A DNA stretch of 64,000 bases from Sulfitobacter brevis (GCF_900112755.1 NZ_FOMW01000009.1:62001-126000); one strand, 5' to 3'. Shown: positions 20,325 through 30,849, numbered from the stretch's first letter. Made by a program: numbers and translations. The notes: generated by a model not told the origin, from the sequence alone.

Positions 20325-20819
20325 ATGGCAAATACTGACTATGCCCGCGCCGCTAAGTACTTTCTGTTGCAGGACTATTTCAAAGGGTTCATGCTGGGGA
20401 TGCGCTATTTTTTCGCCCCCAAGGTGACCTTGAACTACCCGCATGAAAAAGGCCCGCTGTCCCCGCGTTTTCGCGGTGAGCACGCACTGCGTCGCTACGC
20501 CAACGGCGAAGAGCGTTGCATTGCCTGCAAACTGTGCGAAGCCATCTGCCCTGCGCAGGCCATCACCATCGACGCCGAGCCGCGGGAAGACGGCAGCCGC
20601 CGCACCACACGCTATGACATCGACATGACCAAATGCATCTACTGCGGGTTCTGTCAGGAAGCTTGTCCCGTGGATGCGATTGTCGAAGGCCCGAACTTCG
20701 AGTTCTCGACCGAGACCCGCGAAGAGCTGTATTACGACAAAGCCAAGCTTTTGGAGAACGGCGACCGCTGGGAAGCCGAGATTGCCCGCAACCTTGAGAT
20801 GGATGCACCCTACCGATGA
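20325..20819 (+). CDS. nuoI: NADH-quinone oxidoreductase subunit I
   Basis: The 164-residue TYKY subunit, with two 8Fe ferredoxin motifs: [17 protein letters not shown] (about residues 65-81) and [16 protein letters not shown] (about residues 104-119), binding clusters N6a and N6b. It relays electrons to N2. An N-terminal amphipathic helix anchors it to NuoH. The stop overlaps the next gene as ATGA. Confidence 0.97.
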   Translation: MANTDYARAAKYFLLQDYFKGFMLGMRYFFAPKVTLNYPHEKGPLSPRFRGEHALRRYANGEERCIACKLCEAICPAQAITIDAEPREDGSRRTTRYDIDMTKCIYCGFCQEACPVDAIVEGPNFEFSTETREELYYDKAKLLENGDRWEAEIARNLEMDAPYR

Positions 20820-21229
20820 CCGATCCAACCAACCCTTTCGAGGCGATGATGAAACAGGCGCGGGAGATGGCGAAAGCCTTTCCGGCGATGGATGCGTTCT
20901 CGCCCAAGGGCTTTGAAGCGATGATGGGCACGATGCCGCGCGACATGATGGAAATGATGTTCGGCAATACCTTCAACGACGGCGGCCTTGATGCACGGAC
21001 CCGTCTATTGCTGACACTGGCAGGGCTGACCATGCAGGGCGCGCAGAATGATACGGCGATCCGCCAGACCGTGCGCCACGCGCTGGAGGCCGGTGCCACC
21101 AAGCAGCATATCATTGAGACAATCGGGCAGATGTCGGTTTTTGCCGGTATCCCCGCCATGACCCGAGCGCTGGATTTGGCGCAGACGGTGCTGGACGCCA
21201 AGTCCGACGACACGAAAGGTGACGCATGA
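20816..21229 (+). CDS. Carboxymuconolactone decarboxylase-like protein without AhpD cysteines
   Basis: A 137-residue all-helical protein. The core [20 protein letters not shown] and the following [20 protein letters not shown] (about residues 58-105) match the CMD/AhpD fold. There is no CxxC motif and no cysteine at all, so an AhpD-like peroxidase relay is ruled out. It overlaps both nuoI and nuoJ by four bases, so stoichiometric synthesis with complex I is likely. A CMD-like gene here recurs in related genomes, to my knowledge; its function is unknown. Confidence 0.85.
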   Translation: MTDPTNPFEAMMKQAREMAKAFPAMDAFSPKGFEAMMGTMPRDMMEMMFGNTFNDGGLDARTRLLLTLAGLTMQGAQNDTAIRQTVRHALEAGATKQHIIETIGQMSVFAGIPAMTRALDLAQTVLDAKSDDTKGDA

Positions 21230-21828
21230 CAGTCTTTTCCTTCTATCTGTTCGCGATCAGCGTCATCACCGGCGGCCTCTTTACCGTGATCAGCCGCAAT
21301 CCGGTGCATTCGGTGTTGTGGTTGATCTTGTCGTTCCTGTCGGCAGCGGGCCTGTTCGTGCTGTTGGGCGCGGAATTCGTCGCGATGTTGCTGATCATTG
21401 TCTATGTCGGCGCCGTAGCGGTTCTGTTCCTTTTCGTGGTGATGATGCTGGATGTCGATTTTGCCGAGCTGAAGGCCGAGATGGCGCGCTATCTGCCGCT
21501 GGCCTTGTTGATCGGGCTGATTATCCTGATGCAGTTTGTCATGGCTTTTGGCGCATGGGAGACCAACGCGGCTGCCGAGGGTCTGCGTGCGCAGGTGATC
21601 GAGCCCGAGCGTTTCAATACCGAAAGCCTCGGGCTGATCCTCTATGATCAATATTTCTTGTTGTTCCAACTGGCGGGCTTGATCCTGCTGGTGGCGATGA
21701 TCGGTGCAATCGTGCTGACACTGCGCCATAGGGTCGATGTAAAACGTCAGGACGTGGTGGCGCAGATGATGCGTGATCCGGCCAAGGCGATGGAATTGCG
21801 TGACGTGAAACCGGGGCAGGGGCTTTGA
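21226..21828 (+). CDS. nuoJ: NADH-quinone oxidoreductase subunit J
   Basis: A 200-residue membrane subunit with five predicted helices. The third helix [20 protein letters not shown] contains the conserved [12 protein letters not shown] that forms the pi-bulge region near the E-channel. The C-terminal tail is cytoplasmic and charged. The start overlaps the preceding stop. A 317-base interval, containing a hairpin, a 24-codon frame and further hairpins, separates it from nuoK. Confidence 0.95.
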   Translation: MTVFSFYLFAISVITGGLFTVISRNPVHSVLWLILSFLSAAGLFVLLGAEFVAMLLIIVYVGAVAVLFLFVVMMLDVDFAELKAEMARYLPLALLIGLIILMQFVMAFGAWETNAAAEGLRAQVIEPERFNTESLGLILYDQYFLLFQLAGLILLVAMIGAIVLTLRHRVDVKRQDVVAQMMRDPAKAMELRDVKPGQGL

Positions 21829-21916
21829 CCCACCCCGCTTTGCGGACGTAAAAAGGGCGCCAGTGCGGAGGGGGAGGCTTATTCCCCAAGGCACAGGCCA
21901 AAGACGATGAACCGGT

Positions 21917-21942
21917 CTGGCGCGCTGAAACGCCAGATTTTA
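21917..21942 (+). terminator. Terminator-like hairpin inside the nuo operon
   Basis: A perfect seven-base stem TCTGGCG/CGCCAGA with an eight-base loop is directly followed by TTTT. It lies 89 bases after the nuoJ stop and before the 24-codon frame. In this position it would act as a partial terminator or attenuator, since nuoK to nuoN must still be transcribed. Read by eye; no folding was run. Confidence 0.5.
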
Positions 21943-21995
21943 AAGAAACTGACCGGCTTGCCCCAAGGGGTCCGGTGCACACAAAGGAATACACC

Positions 21996-22070
21996 ATGTC
22001 GAGAACCACCATTGTCGCATTGATCGTTGTTCTGATCATCGTTTTCGGCGGCTATTCAATCTGGGGCTAA
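21996..22070 (+). CDS. 24-codon single-helix microprotein between nuoJ and nuoK
   Basis: The frame starts at ATG 21996, with AAAGGA at 21983-21988 seven bases upstream, an ideal ribosome-binding site, and ends at TAA 22068. The peptide has a short polar N-terminus (MSRTT), one hydrophobic helix (IVALIVVLIIVFGG) and the tail YSIWG. It would be a single-pass membrane microprotein. It is too short for usual gene callers. It may be a small complex I-associated peptide, or a leader peptide given the hairpins on both sides. No family is known to me. Confidence 0.6.
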   Translation: MSRTTIVALIVVLIIVFGGYSIWG

Positions 22071-22129
22071 ACGCCCGATCCCGATGGAAGTCGGGATGAA
22101 CTGAGACTACAAGCCCGACAAACGGGCGT
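22071..22129 (+). promoter_or_regulatory. Nested and alternative hairpins before nuoK
   Basis: Directly after the micro-frame stop, ACGCCCG (22071-22077) is complementary to CGGGCGT (22123-22129) and encloses a perfect ATCCCGA/TCGGGAT hairpin (22078-22097). The same CGGGC can instead pair locally with GCCCG (22113-22117). The two pairings exclude each other, the pattern seen in attenuators. The nuoK ribosome-binding site follows at about 22137. Structures are inferred by eye. Confidence 0.4.
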
Positions 22130-22146
22130 GATTACCGAGGGACGAC

Positions 22147-22452
22147 ATGATCGGACTTGAACACTACCTGACGGTGGCAGCGACGCTGTTTGTCATTGGC
22201 ATATTCGGGCTTTTCCTGAACCGGAAGAATGTGATCATCCTGCTGATGAGCATCGAGTTGATGCTCTTGGCGGTGAACATCAATTTTGTCGCCTTCTCCA
22301 GCTTTCTCGGTGATCTTGTCGGGCAGGTCTACACCCTGTTCGTGCTGACTGTGGCTGCCGCCGAGGCCGCCATTGGTCTGGCTATTCTGGTTTGCTTCTT
22401 CCGCAACCGCGGCACGATCGCGGTCGAAGATGTCAACGTGATGAAGGGGTAA
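22147..22452 (+). CDS. nuoK: NADH-quinone oxidoreductase subunit K
   Basis: A 101-residue, three-helix antiporter-like (MrpC-type) subunit. Conserved glutamates are in the second helix ([20 protein letters not shown], about residue 36) and third helix ([13 protein letters not shown], about residue 72), part of the proton path. GAGGGA lies four bases before the ATG. It is followed by nuoL after six bases. Confidence 0.96.
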   Translation: MIGLEHYLTVAATLFVIGIFGLFLNRKNVIILLMSIELMLLAVNINFVAFSSFLGDLVGQVYTLFVLTVAAAEAAIGLAILVCFFRNRGTIAVEDVNVMKG

Positions 22453-22458
22453 GGGGAC

Positions 22459-24570
22459 ATGGAAACCATCATCCTCTTTGCCCCGCTTGTGGGCGCGCTG
22501 ATCTGCGGTTTTGGCTGGAAGATCATTGGCGAAACAGCGGGTATGTGGATCGCCACGGGCCTGCTGTTTCTCGCGGCACTGCTGTCGTGGTTCACCTTCC
22601 TGACCTTTGATGGCCCGACAGAGCATATTCAGGTTCTGCGGTTCATCGAATCCGGCACACTCAGCACCGATTGGGCGATCCGGATGGACCGTCTGACCGC
22701 GATCATGTTGATCGTTGTGACCACGGTTTCCAGCCTCGTGCACCTTTATAGCTTTGGCTACATGGCGCATGACGTGAACTTTGCCGAGAACGAGAGCTAT
22801 CGCCCGCGCTTCTTTGCTTACCTTTCGTTCTTTACCTTCGCGATGCTGATGCTGGTGACCTCTGACAACCTTGTTCAGATGTTCTTTGGCTGGGAAGGTG
22901 TGGGCGTTGCGTCCTACCTGTTGATCGGCTTCTACTTCCGCAAGCCAAGTGCCAATGCCGCTGCGATCAAGGCTTTTGTGGTCAACCGGGTCGGTGACTT
23001 TGGCTTCGCCTTAGGTATCTTTGCGCTTTATCTGATGACTGATAGCGTAAAGTTTGATGATATCTTTGCTGCCGTGCCCGATCTGGCCGAGCAGAGCATC
23101 ACCTTCTTGTGGACCGACTGGAACGCCGCCAACCTGATCGCCTTCTTGCTGTTTGTCGGCGCGATGGGCAAATCGGCGCAGTTGTTCCTGCACACATGGT
23201 TGCCCGACGCGATGGAGGGCCCGACACCCGTATCGGCGCTGATCCACGCAGCAACCATGGTGACCGCAGGTGTGTTCCTCGTCTGCCGCATGTCACCACT
23301 GATGGAATTTGCACCCGAAACGATGATGTTCGTGACAGTGATCGGCGCGACCACAGCGTTTGTAGCCGCGACCATTGGCCTTGTGCAGACCGATATCAAA
23401 CGCGTTATTGCCTATTCGACCATGTCTCAGCTTGGCTATATGTTCGTGGCCGCAGGCGTTGGCATGTACTCTGCCGCGATGTTCCACCTGTTCACGCATG
23501 CGTTTTTCAAGGCGATGCTGTTCCTTTGTGCAGGCTCGGTCATCCACGCGATGCACCATGAGCAGGACATGACCAACTACGGCGGGCTGCGTAAAAAGAT
23601 CCCTTATACCTTTGCAGCGATGATGATCGGCACGCTTGCGATCACCGGCGTTGGCATTCCGCTGACCCACATCGGCTTTGCAGGTTTCCTGTCCAAAGAT
23701 GCGATCATCGAGAGCGCCTATGGTGGCGGGTCGATGTACGGCTTCTGGCTGTTGGTAGCCGCAGCGGCGATGACCAGTTTCTATAGCTGGCGCCTGATGT
23801 TCCTCACCTTCTACGGCAAGCCGCGCGGCGACAAGCATACCCATGCACATGCCCACGAAAGCCCGATGGTCATGTTGATCCCGCTTGGCGTGCTCAGCCT
23901 CGGATCGATCTTTGCAGGGATGCTTTGGTATAACTCCTTCTTTGGCCATGCCGAAGATATGGCCGAGTTCTATGACATCCCGCTGGCCGAAATGGCCGCA
24001 GGGGGCGATGCCCATGTTGAGGGTGCCGAAGAAGCACATGACGCAGTTGAAGGCGAAGGCGCCGCGCATGGCGAGGCTGCCGAGGGCGAGCATCCTGCAG
24101 GCTTTGGCGGCGCACCGGGTGAGGGGGCTTTGTACTTCGGCCCTGACAACCATGTGCTGGACGAGGCTCATGCGGCCCCTGTCTGGGTCAAAGTCAGCCC
24201 ATTCATCGCGATGCTCTTTGGTCTGGTGATGGCGTTGTGGTTCTATATCTGGAACCCGAGCCTGCCTGCGCGTCTGGCGGCCAACCAGCAGCCTTTGTAC
24301 GAGTTCCTCAAGAACAAATGGTACTTTGACGAAGTCTATGACGTGCTCTTTGTGCGGTCGGCCAAGGCAATCGGGCGGTTCTTGTGGAAGCGTGGCGATG
24401 GCAATGTGATTGACGGCTCGCTGAATGGCGTGGCGATGGGGATCATTCCGTTCCTTACCCGTCTCGCCGGTCGGGCGCAGTCCGGCTATATCTTTACTTA
24501 TGCCTTTGCGATGGTGATCGGAATTGCGGTGCTTGTGACCTGGATGACGATGAGCGGGGGGGCGAACTGA
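22459..24570 (+). CDS. nuoL: NADH-quinone oxidoreductase subunit L
   Basis: The distal antiporter-like subunit, 703 residues, against about 610 in E. coli. The core has [39 protein letters not shown] and the C-terminal lateral helix region. The extra length comes from two His-rich stretches: [11 protein letters not shown] (about residues 457-467) and an Ala/Glu/His/Gly-rich insert of about 60 residues (about 513-575) between late helices. NuoL carries the traverse helix that braces the membrane arm. The stop overlaps the nuoM start (TGATG). Confidence 0.95.
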   Translation: METIILFAPLVGALICGFGWKIIGETAGMWIATGLLFLAALLSWFTFLTFDGPTEHIQVLRFIESGTLSTDWAIRMDRLTAIMLIVVTTVSSLVHLYSFGYMAHDVNFAENESYRPRFFAYLSFFTFAMLMLVTSDNLVQMFFGWEGVGVASYLLIGFYFRKPSANAAAIKAFVVNRVGDFGFALGIFALYLMTDSVKFDDIFAAVPDLAEQSITFLWTDWNAANLIAFLLFVGAMGKSAQLFLHTWLPDAMEGPTPVSALIHAATMVTAGVFLVCRMSPLMEFAPETMMFVTVIGATTAFVAATIGLVQTDIKRVIAYSTMSQLGYMFVAAGVGMYSAAMFHLFTHAFFKAMLFLCAGSVIHAMHHEQDMTNYGGLRKKIPYTFAAMMIGTLAITGVGIPLTHIGFAGFLSKDAIIESAYGGGSMYGFWLLVAAAAMTSFYSWRLMFLTFYGKPRGDKHTHAHAHESPMVMLIPLGVLSLGSIFAGMLWYNSFFGHAEDMAEFYDIPLAEMAAGGDAHVEGAEEAHDAVEGEGAAHGEAAEGEHPAGFGGAPGEGALYFGPDNHVLDEAHAAPVWVKVSPFIAMLFGLVMALWFYIWNPSLPARLAANQQPLYEFLKNKWYFDEVYDVLFVRSAKAIGRFLWKRGDGNVIDGSLNGVAMGIIPFLTRLAGRAQSGYIFTYAFAMVIGIAVLVTWMTMSGGAN

Positions 24571-26132
24571 TGGACTCCCACCTGCTTTCTATTATTACCT
24601 TCATGCCTGCCTTCGCAGCGCTGATCCTTGCGATTTTCCTGCGCGGCGACGACGAAGCGGCACAGCGCAATGCCAAGTGGCTGGCACTGTTCACCACCAC
24701 CGTGACCTTTGCGGTGTCGCTCTTCATCCTGTTTGGCTTTGATGCGGACGATTCCGGCTTCCAGTTTGTCGAAGAGGCCGATTGGCTTCTGGGTCTCAAG
24801 TATCGCTTGGGTGTTGACGGGATCTCGATCCTGTTTGTAATGCTGACCACCTTCATGATGCCACTGGTGATCGCCGCCAGCTGGGATGTGAAGCTGCGGG
24901 TCAAGGAATACATGATCGCCTTCCTGATGCTGGAAACGCTGATGCTCGGCGTCTTCATGGCGCTGGATCTGGTGCTGTTCTACCTGTTCTTCGAGGCAGG
25001 TTTGATCCCGATGTTCCTGATCATCGGTATCTGGGGCGGCAAGAACCGGATTTACGCGAGCTTCAAGTTCTTCCTCTATACCTTCCTCGGTTCGGTGCTG
25101 ATGCTGGTTGCGATGGTGGCGATGTTTTCTGAGGCCGGCACCACCTGTATCGGCGCTTGCGAAGTCAGCTTGCTGACCCATAACTTCCCTGCCGACACGA
25201 TGACCGTCTGGGGCTTTACGATTGTGGGCGGTATGCAGACGCTGCTGTTCCTCGCGTTCTTTGCCAGCTTTGCGGTCAAGATGCCGATGTGGCCGGTCCA
25301 CACATGGCTGCCTGATGCCCACGTTCAGGCCCCAACGGCGGGTTCTGTGGTGCTGGCGGCGATCCTGCTCAAGATGGGCGGCTACGGCTTCTTGCGGTTC
25401 TCGCTGCCGATGTTCCCTGTGGGTTCGGACGTGATGGCGCCGCTGGTGCTCTGGCTGTCGGCGATTGCGATTGTCTATACGTCGCTGGTCGCACTGGTGC
25501 AGGAAGACATGAAAAAGCTGATCGCCTATTCATCGGTCGCGCATATGGGCTTTGTGACAATGGGCATCTTTGCTGCTAACCAGCAGGGCATTGATGGCGC
25601 GATTTTCCAGATGATCAGCCACGGCTTCATCTCTGGCGCGCTCTTCCTTTGCGTCGGCGTGATTTACGACCGTATGCACACCCGCGAGATTGACGCTTAC
25701 GGCGGTCTGGTGAACCGTATGCCTGCCTACGCGCTGATCTTTATGCTGTTTACCATGGCCAATGTCGGCCTGCCGGGCACTTCGGGCTTTGTCGGGGAAT
25801 TTCTGACCATGATGGGGGCCTTCCAGGTCAACACTTGGGTGGCGGCGGTTGCGGCGACCGGGGTGATTTTCTCGGCGGCCTATGCGCTGTGGCTTTATCG
25901 CCGTGTGGTGATGGGCGATCTGATCAAGGAAAGCCTGCGATCGATTACCGACATGACCGCCCGCGAACGCTGGATCTTTGCGCCATTGGTGGCGATGACG
26001 CTGCTGCTCGGGGTCTATCCCGCGCTCGTGCTTGATATGATCGGGCCGTCAGTATCGGCACTGGTTGAAAACTACGAAACGGCCTTGGGTAGCGTCGCTG
26101 ACGCCGCCCAAACTGCCGAAGCTTCTCACTGA
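24570..26132 (+). CDS. nuoM: NADH-quinone oxidoreductase subunit M
   Basis: A 520-residue antiporter-like membrane subunit with about 14 helices. Conserved blocks include the glutamate-bearing [20 protein letters not shown] (about residues 138-157) and [20 protein letters not shown] (about residue 244), with the central lysine-bearing helix. It contributes one of the proton channels. The start overlaps the nuoL stop. Confidence 0.96.
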   Translation: MDSHLLSIITFMPAFAALILAIFLRGDDEAAQRNAKWLALFTTTVTFAVSLFILFGFDADDSGFQFVEEADWLLGLKYRLGVDGISILFVMLTTFMMPLVIAASWDVKLRVKEYMIAFLMLETLMLGVFMALDLVLFYLFFEAGLIPMFLIIGIWGGKNRIYASFKFFLYTFLGSVLMLVAMVAMFSEAGTTCIGACEVSLLTHNFPADTMTVWGFTIVGGMQTLLFLAFFASFAVKMPMWPVHTWLPDAHVQAPTAGSVVLAAILLKMGGYGFLRFSLPMFPVGSDVMAPLVLWLSAIAIVYTSLVALVQEDMKKLIAYSSVAHMGFVTMGIFAANQQGIDGAIFQMISHGFISGALFLCVGVIYDRMHTREIDAYGGLVNRMPAYALIFMLFTMANVGLPGTSGFVGEFLTMMGAFQVNTWVAAVAATGVIFSAAYALWLYRRVVMGDLIKESLRSITDMTARERWIFAPLVAMTLLLGVYPALVLDMIGPSVSALVENYETALGSVADAAQTAEASH

Positions 26133-26145
26133 AAAGGACCAAGCG

Positions 26146-27588
26146 ATGATTTCCGCTGATCTGAACATCATCATGCCCGAAATCGTGCTGTCGGCTTTTG
26201 CCCTGCTCGGTTTGCTGGCTGCGGTCTATACCTCCAAGGACGGGCTCGCTGGCGTGCTGGTCTGGCTGACGGCGGGGCTGTTTGTCGCCGCCGCGGCGTG
26301 GATCGGGCTGACCGGTGCCACCACCCGCATCGCGTTTAACGGCATGTTCGTCGATGACGGCTTTGCCCGCTTTGCCAAGATCACCATTCTGCTGAGTGCA
26401 GCGGCGGTGATGGTCATGTCCGAAGGCTACATGAAATCGCGCGGCTTGCTGCGGTTTGAATATCCGATGCTGGTTGTTCTGGCTGTCGTTGGCATGATGA
26501 TGATGGTCAGCGCCGGTGACCTGATGGCGCTGTATATGGGGTTGGAGCTTCAGTCCCTCGCGCTTTACGTTGTGGCCTCGCTGCGCCGTGACAGCATCAA
26601 ATCCACCGAAGCTGGTTTGAAGTATTTCGTGCTCGGCGCGCTGTCTTCGGGTCTGCTGCTCTATGGCGCGTCACTGGTTTATGGTTACGCAGGCACCACT
26701 TTGTTTGCGGGCATCATCACCACAGCGCAAAGCGGGGATACCTCCATCGGGCTACTTTTTGGTCTGGTATTCCTGATCTCCGGTATGGCGTTCAAAGTAT
26801 CCGCTGTACCGTTTCACATGTGGACCCCCGACGTCTATGAAGGCGCGCCAACCCCGATCACAGCGTTCTTCGCGACTGCGCCGAAAGTGGCGGCGATGGG
26901 CTTGTTTGCGCGGGTGCTGTTTGATGCCTTTGGCAATGCTGTTGCTGACTGGAGCCAGATCATCGCGCTGCTGTCGGTTCTGTCGATGTTCCTTGGTGCG
27001 ATTGCCGCGATTGGCCAGACCAATATCAAGCGTCTGATGGCCTATTCGTCGATTGCTCATATGGGTTATGCCCTGATGGGCCTTGCGGCGGGCACAGCCT
27101 TTGGCGTGCAGGCGATGCTCGTCTATATGGCGATCTATGTGACGATGAACGTCGGCACCTTTGCCTTCATCATGTTGATGAGCAAGGACGGTGCCCCGAT
27201 CACCGATATCAACTCGCTGAACATGTATTCCAAACGCGCGCCCGGGCGGGCACTGGCTATGCTGGTACTGCTGTTCTCACTGGCGGGTGTGCCTCCGATG
27301 CTGGGCTTCTTTGGCAAGCTTTATGTGCTGCGTGCCGCCTATGAGGCCGATCTGGCGTGGCTGGCCATCGCAGGTGTGATCGCCAGCGTCATCGGAGCTT
27401 ATTATTATCTGCGTATCGTCTTCCTGATGTACTTTGGCGAAGAAGGCTCCGAGCCTCTGGATGTTAAAGGCGGCACTCTGCTGCAGGGCATGTTGATCGC
27501 TTCGGCCGTGATTATGGTGTTGGGCATTGTAAATATGTTCGGCGTCGAGAACGCAGCAGCGGCGGCCGCGTCAACACTTGTCAACTGA
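26146..27588 (+). CDS. nuoN: NADH-quinone oxidoreductase subunit N
   Basis: The 480-residue third antiporter-like subunit. [20 protein letters not shown] (about residue 225) and the [14 protein letters not shown] glutamate helix are conserved. The open frame runs further upstream into nuoM, but ATG 26146 ([15 protein letters not shown]) has AAAAGGA eight bases before it and gives the usual length. It overlaps the start of the biotin ligase gene by 11 bases and is the last complex I subunit. Confidence 0.96.
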   Translation: MISADLNIIMPEIVLSAFALLGLLAAVYTSKDGLAGVLVWLTAGLFVAAAAWIGLTGATTRIAFNGMFVDDGFARFAKITILLSAAAVMVMSEGYMKSRGLLRFEYPMLVVLAVVGMMMMVSAGDLMALYMGLELQSLALYVVASLRRDSIKSTEAGLKYFVLGALSSGLLLYGASLVYGYAGTTLFAGIITTAQSGDTSIGLLFGLVFLISGMAFKVSAVPFHMWTPDVYEGAPTPITAFFATAPKVAAMGLFARVLFDAFGNAVADWSQIIALLSVLSMFLGAIAAIGQTNIKRLMAYSSIAHMGYALMGLAAGTAFGVQAMLVYMAIYVTMNVGTFAFIMLMSKDGAPITDINSLNMYSKRAPGRALAMLVLLFSLAGVPPMLGFFGKLYVLRAAYEADLAWLAIAGVIASVIGAYYYLRIVFLMYFGEEGSEPLDVKGGTLLQGMLIASAVIMVLGIVNMFGVENAAAAAASTLVN

Positions 27589-28366
27589 TCCCGAACTGCC
27601 GCGCGCAGTGCAGGGCCAGCAGGCCAGCCAGAGCGGCAACTGGCCCTCGGGCTACGCGCGGCGGGTCTACGACAGCGTCGATTCAACCCTCTCCGAAGCG
27701 ATGCGGCTTGCCCCTACTTTGGGCGGGCCGACTTGGATACTGGCCGAAGAGCAAACTGCGGCACGCGGCAGACGGGGCAGGGCATGGTCCACCCCGCGCG
27801 GCAATTTTGCCGGCACCCTGATCATGCAGCGCCGCGAAGACCCCGGCTATGCCGCGCTGCGGTCCTTTGTGGCTTCACTGGCGCTGTATCGGGCCTTCGT
27901 CGCAGTCAGCGGGCAGCCTGATGCTTTCATGCTGAAATGGCCCAACGACGTCTTGCTGCATGGCGGCAAGGTTGCGGGGATTTTGCTGGAGAGCGTTGGC
28001 CCGCATCTTTTGATCGGGATCGGGGTGAATCTCGCACATGCTCCCAGCGTCGCAGCGATTGAGCCGCAGGCCTTGGCACCGGTGACCCTATCGGGTGCCT
28101 TAGACGTCGCGATCACCCCGACCGGTTTTCTTGATGCGCTGGCCGCCGAATATGCCAGGCTCGAACACCAATTTGTCACCTTTGGTTTCCTGCCGATCCG
28201 CAAGGCGTGGCTGGCCCGCGCAGCCAAGTTGGGTGAGGTGATTACTGCGCGGACCATGCGCAGCGAAACCGTCGGCGTGTTTGAAGATGTCGATGACACT
28301 GGAAACCTGATATTGAAAACCGCACAGGGCCGCGTTGCTGTCACTGCTGCAGATGTGTTTTTCTAA
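27578..28366 (+). CDS. birA: Biotin--[acetyl-CoA-carboxylase] ligase, without repressor domain
   Basis: About 250-262 residues. The biotinyl-AMP loop [16 protein letters not shown] (about residues 66-81) and [20 protein letters not shown] (about residues 113-132) are diagnostic. The protein attaches biotin to carboxylase BCCP domains, including the methylcrotonyl-CoA carboxylase alpha subunit at 2961. It lacks the N-terminal winged helix of E. coli BirA, so it should not be a repressor. The start is uncertain: TTG 27578 overlaps nuoN, and GTG 27608 is an alternative. Confidence 0.92.
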   Translation: MSTDPELPRAVQGQQASQSGNWPSGYARRVYDSVDSTLSEAMRLAPTLGGPTWILAEEQTAARGRRGRAWSTPRGNFAGTLIMQRREDPGYAALRSFVASLALYRAFVAVSGQPDAFMLKWPNDVLLHGGKVAGILLESVGPHLLIGIGVNLAHAPSVAAIEPQALAPVTLSGALDVAITPTGFLDALAAEYARLEHQFVTFGFLPIRKAWLARAAKLGEVITARTMRSETVGVFEDVDDTGNLILKTAQGRVAVTAADVFF

Positions 28367-28382
28367 GTAAAAGGGGGCGTGC

Positions 28383-29159
28383 ATGCTTCTGGCGATTGAT
28401 TGCGGCAATACCAACACGGTGTTTTCCATCTGGGATGGCACCGAATTCATTGCCACTTGGCGCACCTCGACCGACTGGCAGCGCACGGCGGATCAATACT
28501 ATGTCTGGCTGTCGACGCTGATGCGGTTTCGCAAGGTCGAAGCGGACATCACGGATGTGATTATTTCCTCAACCGTGCCCCGCGTGGTGTTCAACCTGCG
28601 GGTTTTCGCCGATCGTTATTTCGATACCCGCCCACTGGTCGTCGGCAAGCCCGAGTGTGCCTTGCCCGTCGCACCGCGCGTCGACGCGGGCACAACGGTC
28701 GGGCCGGACCGTCTGGTGAACACTGTCGCGGGCTTTGATCTCTTCGGGGGTGACCTGATTGTGGTGGATTTCGGCACTGCGACAACGTTTGACGTGGTGG
28801 ACACAGATGGCGCCTATATCGGCGGCGTAATTGCACCCGGCGTCAACCTGAGCCTTGAGGCATTGCACAGCGCTGCTGCGGCCCTGCCACATGTCGATAT
28901 CTCCAAACCACAGCGGGTTGTGGGCACCAATACGGTCGCCTGTATGCAGTCTGGCGTTTTTTGGGGTTATGTCGGGCTCGTCCGTGAGATATGTGCGCGG
29001 ATAAAGGCGGAACGTGCGCGCGAAATGCGCGTCATATCCACCGGAGGTCTGGCACCGCTGTTCCAACAGTCCGTGGACCTCTTTGACGAATATCAAGATG
29101 ACCTGACAATGCACGGTTTGACCGTGATACATGAATACAACAAGGAATTAGCTGAATAA
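28383..29159 (+). CDS. coaX: Type III pantothenate kinase
   Basis: A 258-residue ASKHA-fold kinase that phosphorylates pantothenate, the first step of CoA synthesis. It begins MLLAIDCGNTNTVFSIWDG, the phosphate-1 motif with the catalytic aspartate, and has GPDRLVNTVAGFDLFGG plus the DFGTATTFDVVD phosphate-2 loop (about residue 130). The start follows AAAGGGGG. It lies 16 bases after birA and is followed immediately by the RNase J gene. Confidence 0.95.
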   Translation: MLLAIDCGNTNTVFSIWDGTEFIATWRTSTDWQRTADQYYVWLSTLMRFRKVEADITDVIISSTVPRVVFNLRVFADRYFDTRPLVVGKPECALPVAPRVDAGTTVGPDRLVNTVAGFDLFGGDLIVVDFGTATTFDVVDTDGAYIGGVIAPGVNLSLEALHSAAAALPHVDISKPQRVVGTNTVACMQSGVFWGYVGLVREICARIKAERAREMRVISTGGLAPLFQQSVDLFDEYQDDLTMHGLTVIHEYNKELAE

Positions 29160-29160
29160 T

Positions 29161-30828
29161 ATGAGCAGCGAGAGATTGATCTACCTGCCCCTCGGTGGGG
29201 CGGGCGAAATTGGCATGAATGCCTATGTCTATGGCTACGGCAAGCCCGGTAAAGAACGGCTGATCGTCGTCGACATCGGCGTGGCCTTCCCCGATATGGA
29301 CACCAGCCCCGGCGTGGACCTGATCCTGCCGGACATCACATGGCTGAAAGAGCGGCGCGACCGGATCGATGCTATCTTTATCACCCACGCACACGAAGAC
29401 CACGTTGGTGCCGTCGCGCATTACTACGAGGCCCTGCGCGCACCCGTTTATGCGCGGCGCTTCACTGCCAATATCGCACGGCGCAAAATGTCCGAGCACG
29501 GCCACCCCGACGAGGCGGTGACCGTTGTGCAGGCATGGCCCGAGCAGATCAAGGCGGGCCCGTTCACGGTTGCTTTCCTACCGATCTCACACTCGATCCC
29601 TGAATCCTCTGCTATGGTGATCGACACGCCCGAAGGTCGGGTCATCCACTCCGGCGATTTCAAGATCGACCGTACCCCCGGTGTTGGCGAAGCCTTTGAC
29701 GATGCGCTTTGGGCCGATATCTGCAAAGACGGTGTGAAAGCGCTGATCTGTGACAGCACGAATGTGTTTTCTCCCAATGCTGGCCGCTCCGAGGCGACTG
29801 TCGGGCCAGAGATCGAAACACTGGTCAGCAATGCCGACGGTATGGTGATCGCGACGACCTTTGCCTCCAACGTGGCACGGGTAAAAACTCTTGCAGTTGC
29901 GGGCGAACGGGCAGGGCGCTCTATCGTGCTTTTGGGCAGGTCGATGAACCGCATGGTCGAAGCGGCGCTCGAAAGCGGCGTTATGACCGACTTCCCGACC
30001 CGTATCGCTCCCGAGGACGCGCGCGGCTTGCCACGCGAAAACCTGATGCTGCTGGTCACCGGCAGCCAGGGCGAGCGCCGTGCGGCTTCCGCACAGCTCG
30101 CGAATGGCAAGTTTCAGGGTCTGGAAGCCAAAGAGGGCGATCTGTTCCTGTTCTCCTCCAAGACGATTCCGGGCAACGAGCGCGGCGTGATCCGCATCAT
30201 CAACATGTTCTCTGAAAAGGGCGTTGATGTGGTGGATGATTCCTCGGGGCTGTACCATGTGTCCGGCCACGCCAACCGCCCTGATCTGGAGCAGTTGCAC
30301 AGCATCGTTAAGCCCCAAATCCTGATCCCGATGCACGGCGAACATCGCCATCTGCGCGAACACGTCAAGATCGCCAATGCCAAAGGCATCAAAGGTGTGC
30401 TGGCCGTGAACGGCATGATGATCGACTTGTCGGGCAACGAGCCTAAGGTGATCGAGTATATCGATACTGGCCGCACCTATCTTGATGGATCGGTCAAAAT
30501 CGGTGCGCTGGACGGCGTTGTTCGCGACCGTATCCGCATGGCGTTGAACGGTCATGTCACTGTGACCGTGATCCTCGACGCCGACGACTCGCCCCTTGGT
30601 GAGCCATGGGTCGATATGATGGGTCTGCCGGAAATGGGCAATTCCGACAGCCCGCTGGCGGATGTCCTCGAAGCCGATCTCGCACAGTGGCTCAACCGTG
30701 CAGGCGCGCGCACTTTGCGTGACGACAAAGCGCTGAACGACGGTCTGAAGAAAGTCGCACGCCAGTCGGCGAACGATGAAATCGGCAAAAAACCCGAAGT
30801 GACAGTGGTGGTAAGCCGGCTTAGTTAA
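29161..30828 (+). CDS. rnj: Ribonuclease J
   Basis: A 555-residue metallo-beta-lactamase/beta-CASP RNase. The zinc motif THAHEDHVGAV (about residues 74-84), the second-domain HSGDFKIDRTP, the beta-CASP ALICDSTNVFS and the C-terminal MHGEHRHLREH are intact. It acts in 5'-to-3' mRNA turnover and rRNA maturation and is the single RNase J found in alphaproteobacteria. It starts one base after coaX, so it may be read from the end of the complex I operon. A stem-loop overlaps its stop codon. Confidence 0.95.
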   Translation: MSSERLIYLPLGGAGEIGMNAYVYGYGKPGKERLIVVDIGVAFPDMDTSPGVDLILPDITWLKERRDRIDAIFITHAHEDHVGAVAHYYEALRAPVYARRFTANIARRKMSEHGHPDEAVTVVQAWPEQIKAGPFTVAFLPISHSIPESSAMVIDTPEGRVIHSGDFKIDRTPGVGEAFDDALWADICKDGVKALICDSTNVFSPNAGRSEATVGPEIETLVSNADGMVIATTFASNVARVKTLAVAGERAGRSIVLLGRSMNRMVEAALESGVMTDFPTRIAPEDARGLPRENLMLLVTGSQGERRAASAQLANGKFQGLEAKEGDLFLFSSKTIPGNERGVIRIINMFSEKGVDVVDDSSGLYHVSGHANRPDLEQLHSIVKPQILIPMHGEHRHLREHVKIANAKGIKGVLAVNGMMIDLSGNEPKVIEYIDTGRTYLDGSVKIGALDGVVRDRIRMALNGHVTVTVILDADDSPLGEPWVDMMGLPEMGNSDSPLADVLEADLAQWLNRAGARTLRDDKALNDGLKKVARQSANDEIGKKPEVTVVVSRLS

Positions 30829-30839
30829 GCCGACTTACC
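30810..30839. terminator. Stem-loop at the rnj stop, shared with a convergent gene
   Basis: Two 14-base arms, GGTAAGCCGGCTTA and TAAGCCGACTTACC, pair with one mismatch over a two-base gap. They overlap the rnj stop and lie between convergent genes, the usual place for a bidirectional terminator. There is no clear T-tract on either strand. Confidence 0.45.
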
Positions 30840-30849
30840 AGCCTCTCGA

